A stretch of 64,000 nt of DNA from Phreatobacter oligotrophus (GTDB lineage: Bacteria; Pseudomonadota; Alphaproteobacteria; Rhizobiales; Phreatobacteraceae): assembly GCF_003046185.1 (NCBI RefSeq), contig NZ_PZZL01000005.1, positions 310,001-374,000 on the forward strand. Reading direction: 5' to 3'. The first letter of the stretch is position 1. Every line of letters starts with the position of its first letter. The notes below the pieces were generated by a model that did no database searches, was not told the origin of the DNA, and saw only the letters and a list, made by a program, of their open reading frames with translations. Made by a program: the position numbers and the translations under genes. Positions 16,333 through 26,363 of the stretch are shown piece after piece.

Positions 16333-16872
16333 ATGACCACCCCATCCTCCCCCGCTTATGACCGCCTCAGCATCGCGCTGCACTGGATCGTCGCCATCGG
16401 CATCGCCGGGTGCTACGGGCTCGGCCTCGCGCAGGACGAGGGTCCGCGGGCGATGCGCCAGGGCCTGCAGAACCTGCACATATCGGTCGGCATCGTCGTT
16501 CTCGCCCTGGTGGCCTTGCGCCTCGCCTGGCGCGCGGGCCGCTGGGCGCTCTCGCCTCGCCCCGTCACCACAGACACCTTCGCCGCCAGGCTTGCCCACG
16601 CTGGGCTCTACGCCGTGATGGTGGCGGTGCCGCTGCTTGGCCTGTTCATGCTGTGGACGCGTGGTCTCGACGTCTCGGTTCTCGGCGTGTCCTTGCCATC
16701 GCCCTGGCCGGCCGACCGTGCCCTCGCCAAGGTCATCAGTGGTCTCCACGAGGCGGCGGCCCATGGCCTGCTGCTGCTGGCGGGCCTCCATGCCGCGGCC
16801 GCCCTCGGCCATCACTACCTCCTGCGCGACGACGTGCTCGGTCGGATGCTGCCGCTGGCGCGCCGCTCCTGA
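16333..16872 (+). CDS. Cytochrome b561 family protein
   Basis: This 179-residue inner-membrane di-haem cytochrome of the bacterial b561 (YceJ/CybB-like) family has four hydrophobic segments. Candidate haem ligands are the His in ALHWIVA (TM1), in NLHISVG (TM2) and the paired His in the last helices (LHEAAAHG and LHAAAALGHH). It probably passes electrons between quinol and a periplasmic partner. The ATG at 16333 follows GAGGGCC, and in-frame upstream starts lie before or within the Irr-type box. That box indicates iron or haem control, which fits a haem protein. It is a single-gene unit. Confidence 0.9.
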   Translation: MTTPSSPAYDRLSIALHWIVAIGIAGCYGLGLAQDEGPRAMRQGLQNLHISVGIVVLALVALRLAWRAGRWALSPRPVTTDTFAARLAHAGLYAVMVAVPLLGLFMLWTRGLDVSVLGVSLPSPWPADRALAKVISGLHEAAAHGLLLLAGLHAAAALGHHYLLRDDVLGRMLPLARRS

Positions 16873-17005
16873 CCCTCCGTTCCTATCGGCCGGGCACGGC
16901 TGCCATGTCGCGCATTGTCACGATCCGTGATGTGGAAATACGAACTGGATCCCGATCCGCACGTTGTCAGGACATGCCCTTCCGGCATTCCAGATGGAGG
17001 ATCCC

Positions 17006-17431
17006 ATGAAGAAACAGCTTCTCGCCGGCGCCATGCTCGCCAGCGCTTTCGCCCTCGCCCTTCCCGCGAACGCCCAGACCCGTGAGCCCGGCGTTCCGCC
17101 CGGCGTCGGTGCCGGTGCAGCCACGGGCGCCGTCGGCGGCGCCGTGATCGGTGGCCCGGTGGGCGCGGTGGTCGGCGGCGCGGCTGGTGCGATCGTCGGC
17201 GGCATCGCCGAGGCGTCCCGCCCGAAGTTCCGCGAATATGTCGTGGAGCGCCGCCATCCCTCCTACACCTACGAGGGCGAGGTCGCGGTCGGCCGCGAGC
17301 TGCCGTCGAGCGTGACCTACTACGAGGTGCCGCGTCAGTACGGCGAGACCCAGTATCGCTACACGGTCGTCAACAACCGGACGGTCCTGGTCGAGCCGGG
17401 CACCCGCCGCATCGTCCAGGTCATCGACTGA
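17006..17431 (+). CDS. DUF1236 secreted protein with glycine-zipper segment
   Basis: This is a 141-residue exported protein. The signal peptide is residues 1-20 (MKKQLLAGAMLASAFALALP, then ANAQ). A Gly/Ala/Val-rich zipper follows (about 30-65, repeated GAVGGAVIGGPVGAVVGGAAG). The C-terminal DUF1236 domain (about 80-141) shows VTYYEVP and YRYTVVNNRTVLVEP-type motifs. DUF1236 proteins are frequent in Hyphomicrobiales and of unknown function. A GGAGG ribosome site precedes the ATG at 17006. A strong terminator follows the stop. Confidence 0.92.
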   Translation: MKKQLLAGAMLASAFALALPANAQTREPGVPPGVGAGAATGAVGGAVIGGPVGAVVGGAAGAIVGGIAEASRPKFREYVVERRHPSYTYEGEVAVGRELPSSVTYYEVPRQYGETQYRYTVVNNRTVLVEPGTRRIVQVID

Positions 17432-17454
17432 CCCGGACTGAACCGGCCATGGAC

Positions 17455-17480
17455 AGGGCGCCCCGCGGGGCGCCCTTTTC
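17455..17480 (+). terminator. Terminator after the DUF1236 gene
   Basis: A 10-bp arm pair (17455-17464 with 17467-17476, AGGGCGCCCC type) is followed by TTTTC, 24 bases after the stop. The overall structure is one palindrome, so the real loop takes up the inner pairs. Confidence 0.78.
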
Positions 17481-17574
17481 GCATGGGCGGCCGACGCCTC
17501 CCGTCCTTGCGCGTCCGGTTGGGGCGGCTGACACTCCCTCCACCCGCCGGAAGAGCGGCCACGCGGAGGTGCGC

Positions 17575-18519
17575 ATGTGGGAGCCGAGCCCGATCTATCC
17601 CGACCCGTCCATCGAGATCCTCGATCCGCGGTTCCTGAAGTACCGCCTGTTCAATGCCGCGGTGGAGCGCCTCGCCACCGGCCTGCGCTGGGGCGAGGGT
17701 CCCGTCTGGCTGGGCGATCAGCGCTGCCTCTTGGTCAGCGACATTCCCAATGACCGCATCCTGCGCTGGGACGAGGAGACCGGCGCCGTCACGGTTTTCC
17801 GAAAGCCCAGCCACAAGGCCAACGGCAACACCCGCGACCGCCAGGGCCGCCTCGTCACCTGCGAGCATGGCGGCCGGCGGGTGATCCGCACCGAATACGA
17901 CGGGTCCATCACCGTCCTGGCGAGCCATTACGAGGGCCGCCGCCTGAACTCGCCCAACGATGTCGTGGTGAAGTCGGATGGCTCCATCTGGTTCACCGAT
18001 CCGCATTTCGGCCTGCTGAGCCACTACGAGGGCGAGCCCGCTCCGCAGGAGCTGCCGCAGAACGTCTACCGCATCGACCCTGACGGGCTCGGCATCGCCG
18101 CCGTCGCCGAGAATGTCGCCGGCCCGAACGGCCTGTGCTTCTCACCCGATGAGCGCACCTTCTACCTCGTCGAGTCGCGCGCCACGCCCCATCGCCTGAT
18201 CGCGGCCTATGACGTCACCGCCGACGGCCGCGCCATCGCCAACCGCCGCGTCTTCGTCGATGCGGGGCCCGGCGGCACGCCGGACGGCATCCGCTGCGAC
18301 GTCGATGGCAATCTCTGGTGCGGCTGGGGGATGGGGACGCCGGAGCTCGACGGCGTCATGGTCTTCGCGCCCGACGGCACGGCCATCGGCCGCATCCGCC
18401 TGCCCGAGCGCTGCGCCAATGTCTGTTTCGGCGGCCGCCACCGCAACCGCCTGTTCATGGCGACCGGCCGCGGCATCTACGCGGTCTATGTGAACACCCA
18501 AGGGGCGCCCGGCGGCTGA
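17575..18519 (+). CDS. SMP-30/gluconolactonase-family beta-propeller hydrolase
   Basis: This 314-residue protein is of the SMP-30/LRE family, whose members are metal-dependent lactonases acting on sugar lactones. Visible landmarks are GEGPVW near the N-terminus, RLNSPNDVVVKSDGSIWFTDP in the middle (Asn/Asp metal ligands), ENVAGPNGLCFSPDE and GTPDGIRCDVDGNLW late (Asp ligand). No signal peptide is present, so it is likely cytoplasmic. The ATG at 17575 has a GGAGGTG ribosome site. An upstream in-frame start at 17449 would overlap the terminator of the previous gene. The gene is single and convergent with the next operon. The substrate is unknown. Confidence 0.9.
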   Translation: MWEPSPIYPDPSIEILDPRFLKYRLFNAAVERLATGLRWGEGPVWLGDQRCLLVSDIPNDRILRWDEETGAVTVFRKPSHKANGNTRDRQGRLVTCEHGGRRVIRTEYDGSITVLASHYEGRRLNSPNDVVVKSDGSIWFTDPHFGLLSHYEGEPAPQELPQNVYRIDPDGLGIAAVAENVAGPNGLCFSPDERTFYLVESRATPHRLIAAYDVTADGRAIANRRVFVDAGPGGTPDGIRCDVDGNLWCGWGMGTPELDGVMVFAPDGTAIGRIRLPERCANVCFGGRHRNRLFMATGRGIYAVYVNTQGAPGG

Positions 18520-18529
18520 TCCCCCTGAA

Positions 18530-18564
18530 ACGGAAACCGCCGCGCCCCTTGCGGAGCGCGGCGG
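18530..18564 (-). terminator. Hairpin between convergent lactonase and permease genes
   Basis: A perfect 9-bp stem (18537-18545 with 18556-18564) with a 10-nt loop. On the minus strand TTTCCGTTT follows. It lies 24 bases after the permease stop, so it best serves the leftward operon. Confidence 0.65.
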
Positions 18565-18588
18565 ATGAACCGGCCGTGCGGCGTGCCC

Positions 18589-19554
18589 TTAGAGCACGCG
18601 GCGCGGGTCGAAGGTGTCGCGCAGGCCATCACCGATGAAGTTGATGGTCAGCACGGTGATGAAGATCGCCGCGCCCGGGAACAGCGCCCAGTGCGGCGCA
18701 TAGTCCAGGAAGTCCTTGGCGTCGAACAGCAGGCGACCCCAGGTCGGGATATCCGGCGGGAAGCCGAGGCCGAGGAAGGACAGCGTCGATTCCGCGATGA
18801 TGGCGGCGGCGACGTCGATGGTCGCCGCGACGATCACCGGACCCATGGCGTTCGGCAGGATGTGCCGGACCACCTGCCGCATCCGCGAGGCGCCGAGCGC
18901 GTGGGCGGCCTCGACGAACTCCTTCTCGCGCAGCGACAGGAACTGGGCGCGCACGAGACGGGCGACAGGCATCCATCTCAGGCCGCCGATGACGACGACG
19001 ATGAGGATGAAGACGCCCATCTCGACGCCGAAGAGATCCTTCAGCGCATCGCGGAACAGGTAGATGATCAGCAGCAGCAGCGGCAGCTGCGGCAGCGACA
19101 GGAACAGGTCCGTCACCCACATCAGCGCCGCGTCCACCGGACCGCGCGAGATGCCGGCGATGGCGCCCACCACCACGCCGACGATGATGGCCACCAGCAT
19201 GGCCGCAAGACCCACGGCGAGCGAGATACGCCCGCCATAGATCATGCGCGCCAGCAGGTCCTGTCCGAGGTCGTCCGTGCCGAAGGGGTGCTTCGGCGAC
19301 GGAGGCGCAAGGCGCGCCGTGAAATCGATCTCGTTGATCGGGACGCGCCAGACCCACGGGCCGACGATCACCGCAAGGATGATCGCGCCGAGGATCACCG
19401 TGCTGGCCACGGCCAGCTTGTGACGGCGGAATTTGCGCCAGGCATCCAACCAGGGCGAGACGTGCTCCGCCCTGGCGAGGACACCGATATCGGCCACCGC
19501 CGGATCAGCGGAAGGCGATGCGGGGGTCGAGCCAGCCATAGAGGACATCTGCAA
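18589..19554 (-). CDS. Peptide/nickel-type ABC transporter permease (DppC-like)
   Basis: This 321-residue permease of the DppC/OppC family has an N-terminal cytoplasmic stretch, then six membrane segments. It shows the HPFGTDDLGQDLLARMIYGGRIS-type motif after TM1, the EAA loop (EAAHALGASRMRQVVRHILPN), and GDGLRDTFDPR at the end. It pairs with the DppB-like protein encoded upstream. Its start region overlaps that gene by about 50 bases. Starts at 19554 or 19539 are both possible and no clear ribosome site separates them. It is the last gene of an SBP-permease-permease operon with no ATPase gene. Confidence 0.9.
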   Translation of the reverse strand: MQMSSMAGSTPASPSADPAVADIGVLARAEHVSPWLDAWRKFRRHKLAVASTVILGAIILAVIVGPWVWRVPINEIDFTARLAPPSPKHPFGTDDLGQDLLARMIYGGRISLAVGLAAMLVAIIVGVVVGAIAGISRGPVDAALMWVTDLFLSLPQLPLLLLIIYLFRDALKDLFGVEMGVFILIVVVIGGLRWMPVARLVRAQFLSLREKEFVEAAHALGASRMRQVVRHILPNAMGPVIVAATIDVAAAIIAESTLSFLGLGFPPDIPTWGRLLFDAKDFLDYAPHWALFPGAAIFITVLTINFIGDGLRDTFDPRRVL

Positions 19555-20464
19555 GGAGGTTGAAGAACACGACGAGGCACGCGAACACGAAGGTCACGGC
19601 CATGATGACGGGAGTATCGTTGGACAGGATGGCGCTGATCAGCAGCGAGCCGATGCCCGGCACGCGGAAGATCTGCTCGGTGACGATGGCGCCGCCGAAG
19701 ACGGTCGGCATCTGCAGCGCGACCAGCGTCACGACCGGGATGAGCGCGTTGCGCACCACGTGCTTGACGATGACGCGCTTCTCGCCGAGGCCCTTGGCGC
19801 GGGCCGTGGTGACGAAGTCGAGCCGGATGACGTCGAGCACCGCCGACCTGACATAGCGGGTGTAGGACGCCGCCTGGAACAGGCCGAGCACCATGACCGG
19901 CATGATCGCCTGCCGGATCTGCTCCCAGTACCAGCGCCAGCCGGTCGCATCGATGTCGGACCGGAAGACGAAGGGCAGCCAGTCCAGCCAGATCGAGAAG
20001 ACCAGGATGAACAGGAGGCCGGTGAAGAAGGTCGGCAGCGAGAAGCCAATGAAGGCGAAGGTGTTGGCGATCTGGTCGAAGACCGAATAGGGCCGCGTCG
20101 CCGCGTAGATGCCCACCGGCAGCGCGATGGCGAGCGCCAGAACCTGCGAGGAGCCGATGACGAAGATCGTCGCCGGCAGGCGCTGCAGGATGAGGTCGTC
20201 GACATTGACGCGGCTGGCGAAGGAGAAGCCCCAGTCGCCCTGCAGCATCGCCGTCAGCCAGCGGATGTAGCGAATGTAGACGGGATCATCGATGCCGAAC
20301 TTTGCCCGAAGCGCGAGGCGCACTTCGGGCGGGATGTTCGGATTGGTGGCCATCTCCTCGAAGGGATCGCCAGGAGCCAGCGCCAGCACCGTGAAAAGCA
20401 CGATGCTGATGCCAAGCAGGCTCGGAATGGCGATCAGCAATCGCCGGAGGAGGTATGTACCCAT
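19505..20464 (-). CDS. Peptide/nickel-type ABC transporter permease (DppB-like)
   Basis: This 319-residue permease of the DppB/OppB family has six membrane segments. It has the N-terminal TYLLRRLLIAIPSLLGI segment, the periplasmic loop with APGDPFEE, the EAA loop around TARAKGLGEKRVIVKHVVRNAL, and a C-terminal NLLADVLYGWLDPR motif. It lies 48 bases after the binding-protein gene and overlaps the DppC-like gene. The substrate is not given by the sequence; family members carry peptides, nickel, sugars or glutathione. Confidence 0.93.
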   Translation of the reverse strand: MGTYLLRRLLIAIPSLLGISIVLFTVLALAPGDPFEEMATNPNIPPEVRLALRAKFGIDDPVYIRYIRWLTAMLQGDWGFSFASRVNVDDLILQRLPATIFVIGSSQVLALAIALPVGIYAATRPYSVFDQIANTFAFIGFSLPTFFTGLLFILVFSIWLDWLPFVFRSDIDATGWRWYWEQIRQAIMPVMVLGLFQAASYTRYVRSAVLDVIRLDFVTTARAKGLGEKRVIVKHVVRNALIPVVTLVALQMPTVFGGAIVTEQIFRVPGIGSLLISAILSNDTPVIMAVTFVFACLVVFFNLLADVLYGWLDPRIAFR

Positions 20465-20512
20465 AAGTGAACTGCCTGGTTCCTCTTGAGCGGGACCTGA
20501 GGTGTTCCGGCC

Positions 20513-22303
20513 TCAGGAGGGCCGGAACCACGCATTCAGGAGCCACAGGTCAAGATCCCAGCCCGAAAGCGTGGGTGTGAGCCTGTTGCTGCTGGCAGCC
20601 ATGCGGGTGCGGGCGAGAACGGGCAGGAGGATGTTCTCGCTGCAGAAGATGTCGTTCATGCGGATGAACAGCGCCGCGCGACGGGCCGGATCCAGAGAGT
20701 TCTGGGCCTCCTTGAACGCATCGTCCGCCTCCTTGCTGGTGAAGCGGGTGATGTTCCGGCCCTGCCACTTGTTCTCCTTGTTCGCGATCTCCCACGAGAC
20801 CAGCTGGAGCAGGAACCGCTCGGGGTCCGGCTGCAGCATGGTGGTCGTGTACATCTGCATGTCGCAGTAGAACTTGGAATAGGTGTCCGGGTTGGCGACG
20901 TCGGAGGAGAAGAAGACCGAAGCCGTGACCGACTTCAGCTCCAGGTCGATGCCGGCGCGCTGGGCGGCCTGCTTGATGATGGCCTGGGTCTTCTGGCGCG
21001 GCGCGTTGATGGACGTCTGGTAGACGAACTTCAGCTTCTTGCCGTCCTTGGCGCGGATGCCGTCGGAGCCGCGGACCCAGCCCGCGTCGTCGAGGATCTT
21101 GTTCGCCTTGTCGACGTTGAACTCGTACTTCATGTTCGGCGAGGTGAACTTCGCCGGGGCGTTGACGAAGTTGGCGGTCGCCTTGCCGCCGCGGCCGTAG
21201 ATGAACTTCTCCACGGAATCGCGGTCGATCAGCAGGTTGATCGCCTGGCGCACGGCCGGATCGGTCAGCGTCGGGTGCTTGGTCTTCACGCTCGAACGCT
21301 CGCCGTCGACCTCGGTCCACGGATCGGTGACGTTGAGCATGATGAACTCGATGTTGCCGCTGGCGACCGGAATGGCCTTGCCGCGACCGCCACGCTCCAT
21401 GCGCAGGAGGATCTCGTCCTCCACCTGCATGTTCCAGGCATAGTCGAACTCGCCCGTCTGGATGACCGCGCGGGCGGCCGACACGGCGTCACCGCCGCCC
21501 TTGACCTCGAGCGTGTCGAAGAAGGGCTGGTTGGCGATGTGATACTCGGTGTTGCGCTCGCCACGCAGCATGTCGCCGGGCTTGAAGTCGACGAACTTGT
21601 AGGGGCCCGTGCCGACCGGCTTGAGGTTCGCCGGCGCATCGCGCGAGGCGGCGCCCTTGAACTGCTCGAACACGTGCTTCGGCAGCACCATGCCGGCGGC
21701 GCCGACATAGGCGTCGGCCCAGAAGGGCGTCGGCTGCGGGAAGGTGATCTTGACCGTCAGGTCGTCGACCTTCTCGACCTTGATGTTCTGGTAGGTGCCG
21801 ATCGTCGTCGCGGCCGTGGCCGGGTCGCCGGCATACTGCCAGGTGAAGATCAGGTCATCGGCGGTCAGCGGCTTGCCGTCATGCCACTTCACGCCCGCCT
21901 TCAGCTTCCAGGTGACCGAGAGGCCGTCGGCGGAGACGGTGCCCTTCTCGCGGCTGGGGATCTCGGCGGCGAGGATCGGCACGAGGTTGCCGTCGGTGTC
22001 CCAGCCGGCCAGCGGTTCATAGAACACGCGCGAGGCTTCCTGGTCCTTGGTGCCGATGGCGAAATGGGGGTTCAGCAGGGTGGGCGCCTGCCAGAGCAGG
22101 ATCTTCAGCGGGCCACCGCCGCCGGCCTTGGTGGGCGTGTAGCGCGGCAGCGACTGGGCCTGGGCCACGCCGTGGAAGTCCAGGATGTGCCAGGACATCG
22201 GCGCGGTGACGCCGACGGCGAGCATGCGGTTCACGAAGTCACGACGGGAGAGTTTGCCCTCCTTCACGTCGGCGACCATGCCGCGGATTTCAGTTTCCTT
22301 CAT
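20513..22303 (-). CDS. Family 5 (DppA-type) periplasmic substrate-binding protein
   Basis: This 596-residue binding protein of the peptide/nickel family has a Tat-like leader. The motif is SRRDFVNRMLAVG at about residues 19-31, with a cytoplasmic-looking N-terminal extension before it. Cleavage is expected near GVAQAQS. The family-5 pattern around VTWKLKAGVKWHDGKPLTADDLIFT and GTGPYKF is clear. A Tat route suggests folding before export. The ATG at 22303 with GAGGAG upstream is preferred over a GTG at 22312. It is the first gene of a three-gene operon with two permeases. About 265 bases without a gene precede it, where I see no clear promoter. Confidence 0.92.
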   Translation of the reverse strand: MKETEIRGMVADVKEGKLSRRDFVNRMLAVGVTAPMSWHILDFHGVAQAQSLPRYTPTKAGGGGPLKILLWQAPTLLNPHFAIGTKDQEASRVFYEPLAGWDTDGNLVPILAAEIPSREKGTVSADGLSVTWKLKAGVKWHDGKPLTADDLIFTWQYAGDPATAATTIGTYQNIKVEKVDDLTVKITFPQPTPFWADAYVGAAGMVLPKHVFEQFKGAASRDAPANLKPVGTGPYKFVDFKPGDMLRGERNTEYHIANQPFFDTLEVKGGGDAVSAARAVIQTGEFDYAWNMQVEDEILLRMERGGRGKAIPVASGNIEFIMLNVTDPWTEVDGERSSVKTKHPTLTDPAVRQAINLLIDRDSVEKFIYGRGGKATANFVNAPAKFTSPNMKYEFNVDKANKILDDAGWVRGSDGIRAKDGKKLKFVYQTSINAPRQKTQAIIKQAAQRAGIDLELKSVTASVFFSSDVANPDTYSKFYCDMQMYTTTMLQPDPERFLLQLVSWEIANKENKWQGRNITRFTSKEADDAFKEAQNSLDPARRAALFIRMNDIFCSENILLPVLARTRMAASSNRLTPTLSGWDLDLWLLNAWFRPS

Positions 22304-22530
22304 TGCCCTCACTCCTCGCGCGCCTTTGGCGTACCACTCTCTGTCGGGCCGACTTCGCAGGGGGTCGGCTCACGAAGCGGGGATCGGAGCGTTTTCGGGA
22401 ACGGAAGTCAACGCGGATTCGCGTGATCTCCACGGCAAGGACAAACCTTGACCGCAATGGCGGCAAGATGCCTAGGAACCTCGCGTTTCTTGCCAAACAG
22501 GCAGGCAAAACCTCCTGCGACCGGCTGCCT

Positions 22531-22547
22531 CATGCCGTTGCGGCATG
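22531..22547 (-). other. Short hairpin after the ABC exporter gene
   Basis: CATGCCG/CGGCATG arms (7 bp) flank a 3-nt loop, 23 bases beyond the exporter stop. No T-run is present, so a termination role is uncertain. Confidence 0.35.
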
Positions 22548-22569
22548 TGGATACCGGCCCCGGGACACC

Positions 22570-24417
<1,848 letters not shown>

Positions 24418-24581
24418 GAAGACCTTGCAAAAAGCGCGGCGCCCACCGGCCGGGCCGGCGGGCTCAAAGGGACGGGACTCGTGATGCCCCTCCAATGTGG
24501 TCCTGCCGCGGTGCGGCGTCGACCCCTTTGCGGCACGCGCTCACGGATTGCTGACATGCCCCGGCAGCACCCCGGACGCGG

Positions 24582-24605
24582 AAAACCCCAGCCTTTCGAC
24601 CGGGG
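24582..24605 (-). terminator. Terminator after the small His-rich secreted-protein gene
   Basis: On the minus strand CCCC-GGTC-GAAA-GGCT-GGGG forms an 8-bp stem with two G-U pairs and a GAAA loop (24586-24605). TTTT follows. It lies 30 bases after the stop. Confidence 0.7.
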
Positions 24606-24635
24606 CTCCCAAGCATCTGCTCTGAAGGGGACGGA

Positions 24636-24905
24636 TCAGTTGCAGACGCGGACCGTGCGGCGCTCGACGCCGTAGGGGGTGTCGACCCAGCGGCGGGTCA
24701 GGTAGCACTCGGAAGCGTAGGCGCGGGAGTTGGCCGCCGCGATGGCGCCGCCGACGATGAGGCCGGTGGCGAGGGCGCCGACGCCGAGGGCGACGCCGCG
24801 GCCGTGATGATGATGCCAGGGGCCAGCCTGGGCCTGGGAGGCGACGCCCACCGAGAGGGTGGCGACGGCGGCGGCGGCGAGAGCGAGGGTCTTGAAGCGG
24901 TTCAT
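24636..24905 (-). CDS. Small secreted protein with His patch and glycine-rich segment
   Basis: This 89-residue protein has a signal peptide (1-about 27, ending SQAQAG) followed directly by WHHHHGRG, a possible metal-binding patch. A Gly/Ala segment of about 22 residues (ALGVGALATGLIVGGAIAAA) follows. The C-terminal tail contains two Cys (SECYLTRR and RTVRVCN) that could form a disulfide. Similar small envelope proteins are common in Hyphomicrobiales and have no known role. The ATG at 24905 has AAGGA upstream. The longer frame above it lacks a ribosome site. It is a single-gene unit with its own terminator. Confidence 0.82.
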   Translation of the reverse strand: MNRFKTLALAAAAVATLSVGVASQAQAGPWHHHHGRGVALGVGALATGLIVGGAIAAANSRAYASECYLTRRWVDTPYGVERRTVRVCN

Positions 24906-25038
24906 GGTCGTGGTCCTTGTCAGGTGGGGGCTCCTGTCGCCCCGAATGACCATGGGTCGCGCCGCCGCGGAAAAAGGTTCGGGCCCGCCGCGATTTTTTC
25001 GCAGCGGGCCCGGCCAGGCGTTCGAGGGGTATAGCGGA

Positions 25039-26190
25039 TCAGGCCGCCGCGACCAGCCGGCCGTAATCGGCGACCTCGCTGATGTGATGGTCGGCATCGC
25101 CGAACAGCGTGTCGATCATGGTCAGCCGCTTGAAATAATGGCCGGCCTTGTACTCCATCGTCATGCCGATGCCGCCATGCAGCTGGATGCCCTGCTGGCC
25201 GATGAACTTGGCGGAGCGGCCGATCTGCACCTTGGCCGCGGAGGCGAGCGCCCGGCGCTCGCGGGCATCCTCGGTGGCCGCCGTCATGGCCGCGAACATG
25301 GCCATGGAGCGCGCCTGCTCCAGCGCCACGAACATCTCGGCAGCGCGATGCTGCAGCGCCTGGAACTGGCCGATATTGATGCCGAACTGCTTGCGCTGCT
25401 TGAGGTAGTCGACCGTCACGTCGGTGAGCTCGCTCATCGCGCCGACCGCCTCGGCGCAGAGCGCGGCGATGGCCTCGTCGGCCACCGCCTCGAGGATCGG
25501 CAGGCCGCCTTCCGGATCGCCCAGCACATGGGCCGCATCGACGCGCACGCCCGACAGGGTCACCTCGGCGGCGTGGGTGCCGTCCTGGGTCGGCGAGGAG
25601 CGGCGCGACAGGCCCGCCGCATCCGCCGCCACGAGGAAGAGGCCGATGCCGCCCTTGTCGCGGCGCGCGCCGGCCGTGCGGGCCGAGACGACAAGGTGAT
25701 CGGCCGTGCCGCCATGGACGACGACGGCCTTCTCGCCGTCGAGCACAAAGGAGCCGCCATCCTTCTTCGCCGTGGTGGTGACGTCGAAGAGGTCATAGCG
25801 CGAATGCCGCTCGGTGGTGGCGAGCGCATAGGTGCTGGTGCCCTCGGCAATGGCGGCGATATGAGCCGCCTTCTGCTCGGCGGACCCGGCACGCTTCAGC
25901 ACGCCGCCGGCCAGCACGACGGTCGCGAGATAGGGCTCGAGCACGAGATGCTTCCCGAAGCTCTCGAAGACCAGCATGGTCTCGACGGCGCCGCCGCCGA
26001 AGCCGCCATCCTCCTCGGCGAAGGGCAGGCCGAGAATGCCGAGCTCGGCGAACTTCGCCCAGACCTCGGGGCTCCAGCCACCGGGGAGCGCGGCGATCTT
26101 CTTGCGCTCCTCGAAGCCGTAGGTGTCGGAGAGGAAGCCCTCCACCGAGTCCTTCAGGAGTTGCTGTTCTTCGGAGAGATCGAAATCCAT
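25039..26190 (-). CDS. Acyl-CoA dehydrogenase (small subunit-like partner)
   Basis: This 383-residue FAD-dependent acyl-CoA dehydrogenase has the family pattern: N-terminal helical domain starting DFDLSEEQQLLKDSVEGF, a beta domain in the middle, and a C-terminal helical domain with QLHGGIGMTMEYKAGHY. It is encoded after a second acyl-CoA dehydrogenase on the same strand, an arrangement common for heteromeric enzymes acting on branched, aromatic or steroid CoA esters. I do not see the catalytic Glu in its usual context and did not locate it. An inverted repeat (26239-26331) lies in the 173-base gap between the two genes. The ATG at 26190 matches the family start. Confidence 0.92.
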   Translation of the reverse strand: MDFDLSEEQQLLKDSVEGFLSDTYGFEERKKIAALPGGWSPEVWAKFAELGILGLPFAEEDGGFGGGAVETMLVFESFGKHLVLEPYLATVVLAGGVLKRAGSAEQKAAHIAAIAEGTSTYALATTERHSRYDLFDVTTTAKKDGGSFVLDGEKAVVVHGGTADHLVVSARTAGARRDKGGIGLFLVAADAAGLSRRSSPTQDGTHAAEVTLSGVRVDAAHVLGDPEGGLPILEAVADEAIAALCAEAVGAMSELTDVTVDYLKQRKQFGINIGQFQALQHRAAEMFVALEQARSMAMFAAMTAATEDARERRALASAAKVQIGRSAKFIGQQGIQLHGGIGMTMEYKAGHYFKRLTMIDTLFGDADHHISEVADYGRLVAAA

Positions 26191-26238
26191 GGCGGGAGCC
26201 TGTCCGTGGGGTTCCGTGCGAAGCTGAAGCGGTGTGGT

Positions 26239-26331
26239 CGTCATGCCCGGCCTTGTGCCGGGCATCCACGACTTCCTTCAGCGACGGTGGTGTTCAAGTC
26301 GTGGATGGCCGGGACAGGCCCGGCCATGACG
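26239..26331. repeat. Dispersed 90-bp inverted repeat, family A, copy 1
   Basis: CGTCATGCCCGG begins and CCGGCCATGACG ends this 93-bp element, with long arms (including CATCCACGACTT / AAGTCGTGGATG) that fold into one hairpin. Near-identical elements lie at 41614-41703 and 50211-50299. It sits between two acyl-CoA dehydrogenase genes. Confidence 0.88.
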
Positions 26332-26363
26332 GAGCGTGGGCCGCGGGGTGCAGCCTGTCGGGC

